Source: UBA6921 sp031363085 (GTDB lineage Bacteria > Pseudomonadota > Gammaproteobacteria > SG8-11). From it: DNA of 46,165 nt. Under the pieces are notes generated by a model. The model saw only the letters and a program-made list of their open reading frames with translations. It was not told the DNA's origin and did no database searches. Position numbers and translations under genes: made by a program. Below are positions 34,468-43,484 of the stretch, one piece after another. Location: contig JANLTU010000179.1 in the NCBI GenBank assembly GCA_031363085.1, positions 1 to 46,165 on the forward strand, given 5' to 3'. Position 1 is the first letter of the stretch, and every line of letters begins with the position of its first letter.

Positions 34468-34945
34468 GCTACGAGCGCGACCATTTGTATGCTGAATGGA
34501 AGCGATGCTTCACCCGTGATGAGGGCAGGCCCCTCGAAGTCGGCGTACAGGCGCAGATTTCAAACCGCCGCAAGCTGCGAAGGTTAAGAGTCTTCGTGGT
34601 GAACGTTGCCGGAAAAGGCGGAGCGTGACTCCATCAGATAAGAATCAGGAAGACGAACGCAAGAGAACCGCTGATGACGTGCCGAAAGACCCTTAACCGA
34701 CGTCGAAACCGGAACCTTAGGGTTTGTTCCGCGAAGAAGGTGGAGAGGTCACCTGCTTACGGCTCCACCAGCGTGCGGCATGAAGGCGGCGTGATCTTGA
34801 TTCAGGCGTGGGTGAGGAACGTAGGAACCTGTCGCACCGATGGCAAGGGAGAAGCGCAAGCGGGTAGCCCCCGCAAGTGCCTGAGTACCGAAGCGGGGCA
34901 CAGGGTCGGAGTCGCTCATAGAATCCATAGCCAGGGTCAGGCTTG
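34468..34945 (+). mobile_element. Group II intron fragment, ORF-less 5' part
   Basis: The stretch looks like the ribozyme half of a bacterial group II intron. It starts near a GTGCTACGAGCG boundary (5' consensus GUGYG). The later block GTAGGAACCTGTCGCACCG...GGCAAGGGAGAAGCGCAAGC...GAGTACCGAAGCGGGGCACA...GGAGTCGCTCATAG closely resembles domain I-III sequence of known introns. No reverse transcriptase frame and no domain V/VI follow: sequence identity to an intron stops at about 34925-34945. It is therefore a truncated, immobile relic. Exact ends are approximate. Confidence 0.65.
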
Positions 34946-35087
34946 CATAGTTGTATTATTAAGCCCATAGGCTGGGGTTTTAAAACCAGCATTTCACGGC
35001 GGGGAAGGTGCGGCTTCGATATCCAACAAAACGCTCTTATGGTTCGTTCCGGACGGGTGTTTTTTTATGGGAAAAGAACCACACTGA

Positions 35088-35156
35088 CTCATTCGCGAGT
35101 ACCCGGAGCTTGAGCGGGATGATATTCGCGTGGCGCTTGCGTTTTGCCGCAAATAA
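35088..35156 (+). pseudogene. C-terminal remnant of a DUF433 antitoxin
   Basis: A short open frame reads LIREYPELERDDIRVALAFC and then two residues and a stop. This is the typical C-terminus of DUF433 antitoxins (E/R-YP-LEPEDIRAALAYA). An in-frame TGA immediately precedes it and the N-terminal DNA-binding part is missing. The matching toxin remnant lies 100 bases downstream, so this is the end of a decayed toxin-antitoxin pair. Confidence 0.6.
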
Positions 35157-35258
35157 TCTGGATCGTCACACCATGTCAGTGGGCGCGGCCTGATACCGAT
35201 CCTTTCCGACTAAGGCTTGCCACGTTAAACTGCAAGCCTATTGCGAGATGTTGGGTGA

Positions 35259-35444
35259 GACATCAAGCAGGTTGGCGAACTGGGGGTGGGTCGCGCACGT
35301 GATGAAGAAATTCTGTGTTATGTACGCCGTGAAGGTTGCGCAATTATTACGCGCGATGCAGATGTTCACGCTATCGCTGCGGTGGAAGATGCATCTGGCC
35401 CGACCGTCATCCGGATTCATAATTTACCGTTGTCGGAAAGTTAA
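35259..35444 (+). pseudogene. C-terminal remnant of a DUF5615 PIN-like toxin
   Basis: The frame reads DIKQVGELGVGRARDEEILC, then YVRREGCAIITRDADVHAIA, and ends PLSES at 35444. This matches the second half of DUF5615 PIN-like toxins (GRA-D-EIL-YARREG-V-IT-DADFHALLA). A TGA precedes it in frame and the N-terminal catalytic strand is lost, so the gene is dead. A DUF433 remnant upstream confirms the module. Confidence 0.65.
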
Positions 35445-35469
35445 GGCCGTAGACTACAGCAAGGGTCGT

Positions 35470-35493
35470 AGGCCGGGTTGTTAAACCCGGCCT
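35470..35493 (+). repeat. Hairpin upstream of barrel copy 2
   Basis: AGGCCGGGTT (35470-35479), loop GTTA and AACCCGGCCT (35484-35493) form a perfect 10-base-pair stem. It belongs to the same GGGTT/AACCC style as the hairpins at 11412 and 11489. It may terminate or insulate transcription entering copy 2, whose start is 60 bases downstream. Confidence 0.55.
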
Positions 35494-35553
35494 CTCACGC
35501 ACGGAGAGGCGCACATCCCAGTACCTACATAACAGCGCGGAGCAATAAAAACC

Positions 35554-38500
35554 ATGATTATGTTTCAACGCGTTTCGTTTGCGGCATTCCCATTGCTTAT
35601 TGCTTGCTGCGCCGTTGCGCACGCCGAATCACGCTGCACAGAAACCGTAGCAACGGTGGTTTCGGCGCAGGGCAATGTTGATGTGCGCAGCAAGGATGCA
35701 CAGGAGTGGCAGCCGGCAAAGGCGGAGATGAACCTGTGTGCCGGCGACAGCATCACCGTGCGCCGCATGAGTCGCGCGCTGCTGCGGTTGGAGCAGGAGC
35801 AGACCAATGTGCAGCTCGGCGAAGGCAGCACGCTGACCTTGCCTAGCGGCAAGGAACAGAATTTTTCTGTCATCGAATTGCTTAAGGGTGTCACGCATTT
35901 CATCAGCCGGGTGCCGCACGCGCTTAAAATTAAAACCCCGTTTGTGAATGCGTCAGTCGAAGGTACTGAGTTTATTGTCAAGGTTGATGACAATCAGACG
36001 CTGGTGTCGGTGACGGAAGGGCGTGTGCAGGCCGACAATACCGCTGGGCAGTTGACACTGCAACGCGGCCAGAGTGCTTTGACCCCCCGTGGCGCCGCAC
36101 CTGGGGTGTATGCCGTCGCCGACCCGATGGAAAGCGTGCAGTGGGCTTTGTACTACCCGCATGTGTTCGAATTCGAACCGCAAGACATCACCAATTTCGG
36201 GTTGGAACCGTGGCGCGCGGTGGTCGCCGACTCGGTGCGTGCGTTGCGTGCCAATGATGTGGGCAGCGCGCTTACGCTGCTGGAGCAAGCCGGTGACGGC
36301 ATCAACAATACGCAGTATTTGCTGTATCGCGCGCATCTGTTGCTGCGGGTGGGGCGCGTCGTTGAAGCGCAAGCAGACATCGAGCGGGCGCTGGCTACCG
36401 ATCCTGGCAGCGGCGCGGCGTGGGCGTTGCGTGCTGTAATCGCGCTGACACAAAACCGCAGGGAGCAATCCATGACATTTGCGGCCGAGGCTGTGAAACT
36501 TGCACCTCAGTCCGCCGCCGCGCGCATCGCCTTGTCGTATGTCGATCAAGCGCGTTTTGATTTGGACGCGGCGCTGGTACAGATGCAAACCGCTGTGCGC
36601 AACGAACCGGACAACGCGCTGGCGTGGTCGCGCTTGGCGGAAGTGTGGCTCATGCACGGAAACGTGGAGGAAGCACTGCACGCCGCGCAAACCGCCACGC
36701 AACGCCAACCCAGCGCGCCGCAGGCCAAGACCGTTTTGGGCTTCGTGCACCTGCTGCAGGGAAGCCCCGCCGCCGCGCACGTGGTCTTTGAAGACGCGAT
36801 CCGCCTTGACCCATCGGCGCCCTTGCCGCGCTTGGGTTTAGGGCTCGCCTACATTCGCCAAGGCCACTTGGAAACCGGCCGCATCCAGCTCGAAATCGCC
36901 ACCAGTTTGGAGCCGCGCAATTCGCTGCTGCGCAGCTATGCAGGCAAAGCCTATTACGAAGAAAAGCGCGGCACACTTGCGGGCGAGCAATTTGCGCTGG
37001 CCAAGGAGCTGGACCCGAAAGATCCCACGCCGTGGTTTTATAATGCACTGCTGCTGCAAGCCCAAAACCGGCCTGGTGCGGCCCTTGAAGAGTTGCAGAA
37101 GTCCATCGAATTCAACGACAACCGCGCGGTGTATCGCTCGCGGTTACTGCTCGACGATGATCTGGCGGCGCGTGGCGCGAGCCAAGCGCGGATTTATCAA
37201 AACTTGGGGTTCAGCCAATTGGCTCTGGTGGAAGGCTATACATCGGTCAACGCAAGTGCAGAGAATTATTCAGCGCATCGATTTCTCGCCGATGCGTATG
37301 CGGCGTTGCCGCGCCATGAAATAGCCCGGGTCAGCGAATTGCTGCAAGCGCAACTGTTGCAGCCGCTTAATCTCAACCCTTTGCAGCCCCACCTTGCGGA
37401 AAGCAAACTCGGTATTTTAGAAGGGGCCGGACTCAACGCTGCGTGGAATGAGTACACCCCGCTGTTCGTGCAGAATGATCTCGCACTGCACGCATCGGGT
37501 TTGGTGGGAGGCAACGCAACCCGCAGCGATGAAATCGTCCAGTCGGGTTTGTACAACAACATGTCATACAGCATTGGCCGGTTTCATTATGAGACCGAAG
37601 GCTTTCGCGCCAATAACGATCAAACGCATGACATATACAGCCTGTTTGCCCAGGTCCGCGCGTCTGCATCGACCAGCGTTCAAGTGGAATTGCGTCGCGC
37701 TAAGCTTGACGAAGGGGATACATCACTTCGGTTCGACCCTGATAATTTTGTGCCAACGCTGCGCCATACGCGTGATAGACAAAGTGCGCGCATCGGAATT
37801 TCTCATGAATTCACACCCGAGGACCGGGTAATCGGTTCGTTGATTTGGCATAAAGCAGAAGACCAAAATTATCGCAAATCACCGACTTTTGAACTCAACC
37901 TGGATACTGATACTCACCCACGTAGTACGGAATTACGTTATGACCTGCGCCGGGGTAATTTGAGCTTACAAAGTGGCGTGGGCTTATTAAGTTCCCGGAA
38001 AAATGTGAAGAGCACTAGCGTAATTGGTATGGCTCGTTTTCGTTACGACAAATCAAGCAACGTTAATCAGCAAAATCTCTATGCTTACTTCAAGTATAGA
38101 ATTACCGATACTGCTGTCGCCACCTTTGGTATGAGTGCCGACAAGTACGAGGATGCTGATGCAAAAACCCAGAAAGCGAACCCTAAATTTGGCTTGGTTT
38201 GGCAGCCTGCTCCGCAAACCACCTTGCGACTGGCGGCATTTAGATCCCTGAGACGCGCGTTAATTGGAGACCAGCAGACAGTCGAACCTACTCAGGTGGC
38301 GGGCTTCAATCAATTCTTTGATGATCCCAGCGGGGGAAGTCGGGCTTGGCGATATGGTTTAGGGCTTGATCAGCGCCTCTTGCCGGCGAGTTATGTCGGC
38401 TTGGAACTGTCCAAGCGATCCCTGCATATTCCACGGACGTTAGTGCGACAGAATGTCGCTATCTACGATGTGGCAGCGTGGGAGGAATACTTGGGAAGGG

Positions 38501-38928
38501 CCTATTGGTATTGGTTGCCACAGCCAGCGCTTGCGCTCAGCGCGGAGTATTATTTTGAGCGTTTTGATCATGGTAACGATCCTAAAGGATTTACCGGTGT
38601 GGACTCTATCTTAAGGCTTAATACGGCGCGCCTCCCTTTGAACCTGCATTGGTACGTGCTAGAACATTGGCGCGTAAATGTACAAACCAGCTATGTGCGC
38701 CAAGCGGGTAGTTTCGTAACATTTAACCCCTTAATAAGTTCAGCAAAGGATCGTTTTTGGATGGTGGATTTAGCTTTGAATTATAGTTTTTTCGGGCGCA
38801 GTGGACATCTCCAGGTGGGGGTCAAAAATCTGTTCGATAAGACGTTCCAATATCAAGATACCGACTCTGGACATCCCTTATATGCACCCAAGCGTTACGT
38901 TTTTAGCCAGATAAGTTTTGCGCTATAG
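35554..38928 (+). CDS. FecR-TPR-outer-membrane beta-barrel protein, copy 2
   Basis: This 1,124-residue paralogue of the gene at 30471 has the same layout: signal peptide (MIMFQRVSFAAFPLLIACCA, cleavage near AHA-ES), FecR domain (about 30-180, TPFVNASVEGTEFIVKVDDN), TPR array (about 215-600), C-terminal barrel (about 630-1,124). Its FecR domain is almost the same as in copies 1 and 3, and its TPR array is closest to copy 3. The barrel shares only short motifs such as TVEPTQVAGFNQFFDD and VKNLFDKTFQYQD. It ends SFAL, with an aromatic near the C-terminus. The ATG at 35560 is a possible alternative start. The tandem arrangement suggests duplication followed by divergence of the barrel. Confidence 0.75.
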   Translation: MIMFQRVSFAAFPLLIACCAVAHAESRCTETVATVVSAQGNVDVRSKDAQEWQPAKAEMNLCAGDSITVRRMSRALLRLEQEQTNVQLGEGSTLTLPSGKEQNFSVIELLKGVTHFISRVPHALKIKTPFVNASVEGTEFIVKVDDNQTLVSVTEGRVQADNTAGQLTLQRGQSALTPRGAAPGVYAVADPMESVQWALYYPHVFEFEPQDITNFGLEPWRAVVADSVRALRANDVGSALTLLEQAGDGINNTQYLLYRAHLLLRVGRVVEAQADIERALATDPGSGAAWALRAVIALTQNRREQSMTFAAEAVKLAPQSAAARIALSYVDQARFDLDAALVQMQTAVRNEPDNALAWSRLAEVWLMHGNVEEALHAAQTATQRQPSAPQAKTVLGFVHLLQGSPAAAHVVFEDAIRLDPSAPLPRLGLGLAYIRQGHLETGRIQLEIATSLEPRNSLLRSYAGKAYYEEKRGTLAGEQFALAKELDPKDPTPWFYNALLLQAQNRPGAALEELQKSIEFNDNRAVYRSRLLLDDDLAARGASQARIYQNLGFSQLALVEGYTSVNASAENYSAHRFLADAYAALPRHEIARVSELLQAQLLQPLNLNPLQPHLAESKLGILEGAGLNAAWNEYTPLFVQNDLALHASGLVGGNATRSDEIVQSGLYNNMSYSIGRFHYETEGFRANNDQTHDIYSLFAQVRASASTSVQVELRRAKLDEGDTSLRFDPDNFVPTLRHTRDRQSARIGISHEFTPEDRVIGSLIWHKAEDQNYRKSPTFELNLDTDTHPRSTELRYDLRRGNLSLQSGVGLLSSRKNVKSTSVIGMARFRYDKSSNVNQQNLYAYFKYRITDTAVATFGMSADKYEDADAKTQKANPKFGLVWQPAPQTTLRLAAFRSLRRALIGDQQTVEPTQVAGFNQFFDDPSGGSRAWRYGLGLDQRLLPASYVGLELSKRSLHIPRTLVRQNVAIYDVAAWEEYLGRAYWYWLPQPALALSAEYYFERFDHGNDPKGFTGVDSILRLNTARLPLNLHWYVLEHWRVNVQTSYVRQAGSFVTFNPLISSAKDRFWMVDLALNYSFFGRSGHLQVGVKNLFDKTFQYQDTDSGHPLYAPKRYVFSQISFAL

Positions 38929-39025
38929 CTAAAGAAACGCATCACGCTATGCAGTAGCGCTGATGTAATTAGGTAGTAGTAACTAGGTAGTATTTTTTTA
39001 ATAACTTAACGTAGGAGAAGTGAAA

Positions 39026-39280
39026 ATGGCAAAAGTGAGTAGGAAAGCAAGCCTCCCGTTCCCGAAGGATACGGCGCTGCAGATCAACATTAAAGTAGAC
39101 GGCAAATTAGAAGTTACCGACAGTAAAGGCAATCCCATTCAGGCCAGCGCCATTTCCAATGAGAATCTGCATCTATCGAACGGAGCAAAGCAATTGGGGG
39201 CGCTCATGGTGGCGGGGATAACCAATAAACAACAGGTTTGTATATGTAACGACACCGGTTGTTATTGTTTTGAATTTTAA
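39026..39280 (+). CDS. Small protein with a cysteine-rich C-terminus, between barrel copies 2 and 3
   Basis: This 84-residue protein opens MAKVSRKASLPFPKDTALQI and ends VCICNDTGCYCFEF, with Cys72, 74, 79 and 81 in the last 13 residues. There is no classical signal peptide or membrane helix. A GTAGGAG site lies at correct distance from the ATG at 39026; a GTG six bases earlier is too close to it. The middle (INIKVDGKLEVTDSKGNPI) resembles the lipoprotein at 34029. The leader-plus-Cys-rich-tail layout is also seen in secreted peptides and modified peptide precursors, but no modifying enzyme is present. A metal-binding or disulfide-linked partner of the barrel is equally possible. Confidence 0.65.
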   Translation: MAKVSRKASLPFPKDTALQINIKVDGKLEVTDSKGNPIQASAISNENLHLSNGAKQLGALMVAGITNKQQVCICNDTGCYCFEF

Positions 39281-39396
39281 GTTTTTCAATAAGTAATCGG
39301 GTAGGCATTAGGATGCGTCCTGCGCTTCTTTGCTACCTTGAGCGTTGTTACAAGTCAATTGGGGTCGGACACCAATAGCCAGGACTAATAAAAATT

Positions 39397-42300
39397 ATGC
39401 TCACGTTTCAGCGCGTTTCGTTTGCCGCATTCCCATTACTTATCGTTTGTTGCGCCGTTGCGCACGCTGAATCGCGTTGCGCGGAAACTGTCGCAACGGT
39501 GGTTTCGGTACAGGGCAATGTCGATGCGCACGGCAAGGATGTGCAGGAGTGGCAGCCGGTAAAGGCGGATATGGAAATTTGTGCCGGCGACAGCGTCACG
39601 GTGCGCCGCTTCAGTCGCACGCTGTTGCGGTTGGAGCAGGAACAGACCAACGTACAGCTCGGCGAGGGCAGCACGCTGACCTTGCTCGGCGGCAAGGAAC
39701 AAGATTTTTCCGTGGTCGAATTGCTCAAGGGTATCGCGCATTTTATCAGCCGCGTGCCGCATGCTCTCAAAATCAAAACCCCGTTTGTGAATGCGTCAGT
39801 CGAAGGTACTGAGTTTATTGTCAAGGTTGATGACGAACAGACGCTGGTGTCGGTGACGGAAGGGCATGTGAACGTCGACAACGCCGCTGGGCAGTTGACA
39901 CTGCAAAGCAGTCAGAGCGCTTTGACAAAACGCGGCACCGCGCCCGGCATGCATACCGTCGCCGATCCGATGGAAAGCGTGCAGTGGGCCTTGTATTACC
40001 CGCATGTGTTCGAGTTTGAACCGCAGGACATCACTAATTTCGGGCTGGAATCATGGCGCGCGGTGGTCGCCGACTCGGCGCGCGCGTTGCGTGCACATGA
40101 TTTGCGTGCGGCGCTCACACTGCTGGAGCAGGCGGGCGACGACATCACCAGCACGCACTATTTGTTGTATCGCGCGCATCTGTTGTTGATGGTGGGGCGC
40201 GTTGCCGAGGCACAAGCCAACCTTGAACAGGTGCTGGCCGCCGATCCTGATAACAGCGAGGCGTGGGCGCTGCGCACCGTGATCGCGGTGACACTCAACC
40301 ACAAGGATCAGGCCATGACATTTGCGGCTGAGGCGGTGAAGCTTGCGCCCCGCTCCGCCGCTGCGCGCATCGCGCAGTCGTACGCTGATCAAGCGCAGTT
40401 CAATTTGGATGCTGCGCTGCAAACCATGCAAACCGCCGTGAGCAACGAACCGGACAACGCGCTCGCTTGGGCGCGGCTGGCCGAACTCTGGTTGATGCAT
40501 GGAAAATTAGACGAAGCATTGACCGCCGCGCACGCGGCAAGCCAACGTCAACCGGTGGTGTCGCAAGCCCGGGCGGTATTGGGCTTCGCCTATTTGCTGC
40601 AAGGAAAAACCCGTGACGCAGAGACTGTTTTTGAAGAGGCCGTGCGGTTGGATCGCGCCGCACCGCTGCCGCGTTTGGGCTTGGGTTTGGCGCGTATTCG
40701 CCACGGCCGGCTTGAGGCCGGCCGCACCCAGATCGAAATCGCCACCAGCCTCGACCCGCGCAATTCATTGCTGCGCAGTTACGTTGGCAAGGCGTATTAC
40801 GAAGAAAATCGCGGCAAACTGGCCGGCGAACAATTCGCTCAAGCCAAAGAACATGACTCCAAAGACCCAAGCCCTTGGTTGTACGATGCGCTGTTGAAGC
40901 AGGCGCAAAACCGCCTGGTGGAAGCCCTGCACGACGTGCAGCAGTCCATCGCGCTAAACGACAATCACACCGTGTATCGTTCGCGCTTGTTGCTGGACGA
41001 CGACCTTGCCACGCGCAGCGCGAGCCAAGCGCAGATTTATAAAGAACTGGGCTTTGATCAGCTCGCGCTGTCCGAAGCCTACAAGTCAATTAATCTGGCG
41101 CCCGACAATTACTCCGCGCATCGCTATTTGGCGGAGGCTTACGCGGCGCTGCCGCAGCACGAAATCGCGCGCGTCAGCGAAGCGCTGCAATCGCAACTGT
41201 TGCAGCCGCTTGTCATTAATCTCGCGAGTGCGCAACTTGCAGAAGGCAATGTGGTTGTCTCCGACTACATCGGCATGACGCCTCATAATGAATACACGCC
41301 GCTGTTTGTTCGCGATGGTTTTGCGTTTAAAGCCTTGGGTGTTTCCGGTAACCAAGCCACCCAAGGCGACGACGTCGCGGTGTCGGCCATGAGCAATCCA
41401 TTTGCCTTGAGCGCAGGGCAACTGCATTTCGAGACCGACGGGTATCGTAAAAACGCCGACTTGATGCAGGACGTTAACTACATTTTTGGCCAATGGGCGC
41501 TGGCGCCGACAACCAATCTGCAAGTGGAGTCACGCCACAGCGAATTGGATCGCGGCGATGTCGCGTTGCGCTTTGGTGTGGATAACTTCCGGCCCGATTT
41601 CCGCCGGAATCGCGAAGAAGATACGCTACGGCTGGGGTTACGGTATTCCCCATCGCCAGAGCACGATCTGCTGCTGTCTTGGATACGTAACGACGTCAAA
41701 GCGACGCAAACTAAAATCAACGCATACCCCAATGACCCGTATCTGGAGGCATCGCGCGATAATCTCAGCAGCGAACAGAAGGGGCTGCAAGTTGAATTGC
41801 AGCATCTGTATCGCAATGGCCCAGCCCAGGTCATTTGGGGTTTGGGGTATGTCAATCAAGGTGCGCATGAAAGGCAGCTAATTGACGATTTTTTCGGCAA
41901 AGTGTTGGTCAACAAGGATCTCGCCCAAAGTACGGTACGCCATAGCAATGCTTATGTGTATGTTCCAATCGACCTGATGTCCGGGATGATCGCTACGGTT
42001 GGTGCCAGCGTTGACTATTACCGCAAGTCGGGGGCTGGGGAGCACAAGCAATACAACCCTAAGCTGGGTTTGTTATGGAGCCCAAATCCAGATACCACGT
42101 TGCGCTTGGCATACCTGCGTGGCCTGAAGCGCACATTGCTGAATAACCAGACGCTGGAGCCCACCCAAGTGGTGGGCTTCAACCAGTTGTTCGATGATGC
42201 GGAAGTCACCGATGCGCGGCGTTACGGTGTGGGAGTGGATCGGCATTGGTCCAAAACTTGGTTCAGCGGATTTGAAGCGGTGCGCCGTAATGGCACGACT

Positions 42301-42804
42301 TACAAATTTATCAATCACGATACCAAGCAAGGTGAAAACCAGAATGAAAATTCAGGGCGATTATACACTTATTGGACGCCGGTCGCTGAGCTGGCGCTGA
42401 GTCTAGCCTACGAATATGACCATTTTGAGCGCAAGAACATGGACAACGTGGATACAGACCCGTCGAAGCCGCTCTTGGTGGTCACCCGCCTATTACCAAT
42501 GACGCTGAATTTTAATCATCCCTCCGGTCTATCCGTGAAGCTCACCACCACGGGTGTAGAGCAGAAGGTGGAGCTTTTTTACAACAATTTAGTTCGCACC
42601 GGTGATGATCAATTTTGGGTGACTGATCTGGCGCTAGGCTATCGGTTACCCCGGCGCATGGGTGCGGTGAATTTTACCGTGAAAAATTTATTCGACACCC
42701 GCTTCCAATACCAGAGTGCGAATACCACTGATCTCGGTCTGCTCCCGGCCAACCGTTTCCAGCCGAAACAAACACTGCTTGCCAATGTGAGCCTGAATTT
42801 TTAG
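39397..42804 (+). CDS. FecR-TPR-outer-membrane beta-barrel protein, copy 3
   Basis: This 1,135-residue paralogue has a signal peptide (MLTFQRVSFAAFPLLIVCCA), a FecR domain (about 30-180), TPR repeats (about 215-610) and a barrel (about 640-1,135) ending VSLNF. It keeps NQTLEPTQVVGFNQLFDD and VKNLFDTRFQYQS. The signal peptide, FecR and TPR parts are very close to copy 2 at the protein and DNA level, while most of the barrel is unalignable by eye. No terminator of its own is clear; the strong hairpin at 42951 may serve from both sides. Confidence 0.75.
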   Translation: MLTFQRVSFAAFPLLIVCCAVAHAESRCAETVATVVSVQGNVDAHGKDVQEWQPVKADMEICAGDSVTVRRFSRTLLRLEQEQTNVQLGEGSTLTLLGGKEQDFSVVELLKGIAHFISRVPHALKIKTPFVNASVEGTEFIVKVDDEQTLVSVTEGHVNVDNAAGQLTLQSSQSALTKRGTAPGMHTVADPMESVQWALYYPHVFEFEPQDITNFGLESWRAVVADSARALRAHDLRAALTLLEQAGDDITSTHYLLYRAHLLLMVGRVAEAQANLEQVLAADPDNSEAWALRTVIAVTLNHKDQAMTFAAEAVKLAPRSAAARIAQSYADQAQFNLDAALQTMQTAVSNEPDNALAWARLAELWLMHGKLDEALTAAHAASQRQPVVSQARAVLGFAYLLQGKTRDAETVFEEAVRLDRAAPLPRLGLGLARIRHGRLEAGRTQIEIATSLDPRNSLLRSYVGKAYYEENRGKLAGEQFAQAKEHDSKDPSPWLYDALLKQAQNRLVEALHDVQQSIALNDNHTVYRSRLLLDDDLATRSASQAQIYKELGFDQLALSEAYKSINLAPDNYSAHRYLAEAYAALPQHEIARVSEALQSQLLQPLVINLASAQLAEGNVVVSDYIGMTPHNEYTPLFVRDGFAFKALGVSGNQATQGDDVAVSAMSNPFALSAGQLHFETDGYRKNADLMQDVNYIFGQWALAPTTNLQVESRHSELDRGDVALRFGVDNFRPDFRRNREEDTLRLGLRYSPSPEHDLLLSWIRNDVKATQTKINAYPNDPYLEASRDNLSSEQKGLQVELQHLYRNGPAQVIWGLGYVNQGAHERQLIDDFFGKVLVNKDLAQSTVRHSNAYVYVPIDLMSGMIATVGASVDYYRKSGAGEHKQYNPKLGLLWSPNPDTTLRLAYLRGLKRTLLNNQTLEPTQVVGFNQLFDDAEVTDARRYGVGVDRHWSKTWFSGFEAVRRNGTTYKFINHDTKQGENQNENSGRLYTYWTPVAELALSLAYEYDHFERKNMDNVDTDPSKPLLVVTRLLPMTLNFNHPSGLSVKLTTTGVEQKVELFYNNLVRTGDDQFWVTDLALGYRLPRRMGAVNFTVKNLFDTRFQYQSANTTDLGLLPANRFQPKQTLLANVSLNF

Positions 42805-42950
42805 CCAAAGGAAAGCAGATGCCAAGCACTGCCAGTTACTGCGTTCGGTTCGGCTTCGATTGATGGTTGGTGAGATGGTTCTAGGTTGAAAAAAACGTCG
42901 GCGGATAGCGCGCTCCGTCTGCGCAGGGTGCAAAGGCATCTACCAAAATG

Positions 42951-42985
42951 AGAACGGCCGGTGGAAAAAATCCACCGGCCGTTCT
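42951..42985 (-). terminator. Strong intrinsic terminator, probably bidirectional
   Basis: AGAACGGCCGGTGGA (42951-42965), an A-rich 5-base loop and TCCACCGGCCGTTCT (42971-42985) form a perfect 15-base-pair stem. On the minus strand it follows the cupredoxin stop at 43014 and is trailed by CATTTTGG, so it should end that transcript. It also lies 146 bases after copy 3 on the plus strand. Confidence 0.8.
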
Positions 42986-43013
42986 GGGTTACCGATTACA
43001 AATTCAGCAGCAA

Positions 43014-43472
43014 TTATTCCACAAGCAATTGCGCCGCCATCCCTTTGGAGTAGTGAGCTTCGATGGTGCCGTCTTTTTCCGTTTCCACCATGTTACAGAT
43101 AAATGCATAACGGCCCGGCTTGAGGGTGATCGATTTTTTCACATGCTTGCCTGACTCAATGCCTTCGTTTTCGTCGACGATCTTGGCGAAGGTCATGGTC
43201 TTTTCATCAATGGCCCCGTTTTTGTCGACTGGCAGGTGTAGCACTGGGTCATTGGTGTTCAGCATCATGAGGACCATTTCATGGACTTCTTTGCCTTTGT
43301 TGCGAATAGTCACTTCGACATCGCCGGCAGGGATTTTTTCTTCGCTGGAAGTGACATTCCATTCGCGGATTTCAACATCTACTTTACTTTTTTTCCCGGC
43401 CCAGACAGGCGCAACGGCTGCCAAAGCGGTAGCGATAAAAGCAGTAGCGATGATGGTGCGTACATGTTTCAT
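43014..43472 (-). CDS. Periplasmic cupredoxin-like copper protein
   Basis: This 152-residue exported protein has a signal peptide (about 1-25, ending APVWAGKK). The mature part has a cupredoxin beta-sandwich with candidate type 1 copper ligands His64 (in KEVHEMVLM), Cys126 (in FICNMVE), His140 and Met145 (in AHYSKGM). The spacing C-x13-H-x4-M is longer than in azurin or plastocyanin but fits periplasmic cupredoxin-like electron carriers or copper-handling proteins. It is a single gene with its own terminator, divergent from the porin-cytochrome pair, which suggests a shared electron-transfer or metal role. Confidence 0.82.
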   Translation of the reverse strand: MKHVRTIIATAFIATALAAVAPVWAGKKSKVDVEIREWNVTSSEEKIPAGDVEVTIRNKGKEVHEMVLMMLNTNDPVLHLPVDKNGAIDEKTMTFAKIVDENEGIESGKHVKKSITLKPGRYAFICNMVETEKDGTIEAHYSKGMAAQLLVE

Positions 43473-43484
43473 TTGTGTATTCCC

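Noticed and set aside
30471..42804. Typical FecR sigma-factor signalling systems with TonB-dependent siderophore receptors
   Set aside because: No FecI-type sigma factor gene and no separate receptor with plug domain are present; FecR is fused with TPR and barrel in one chain.
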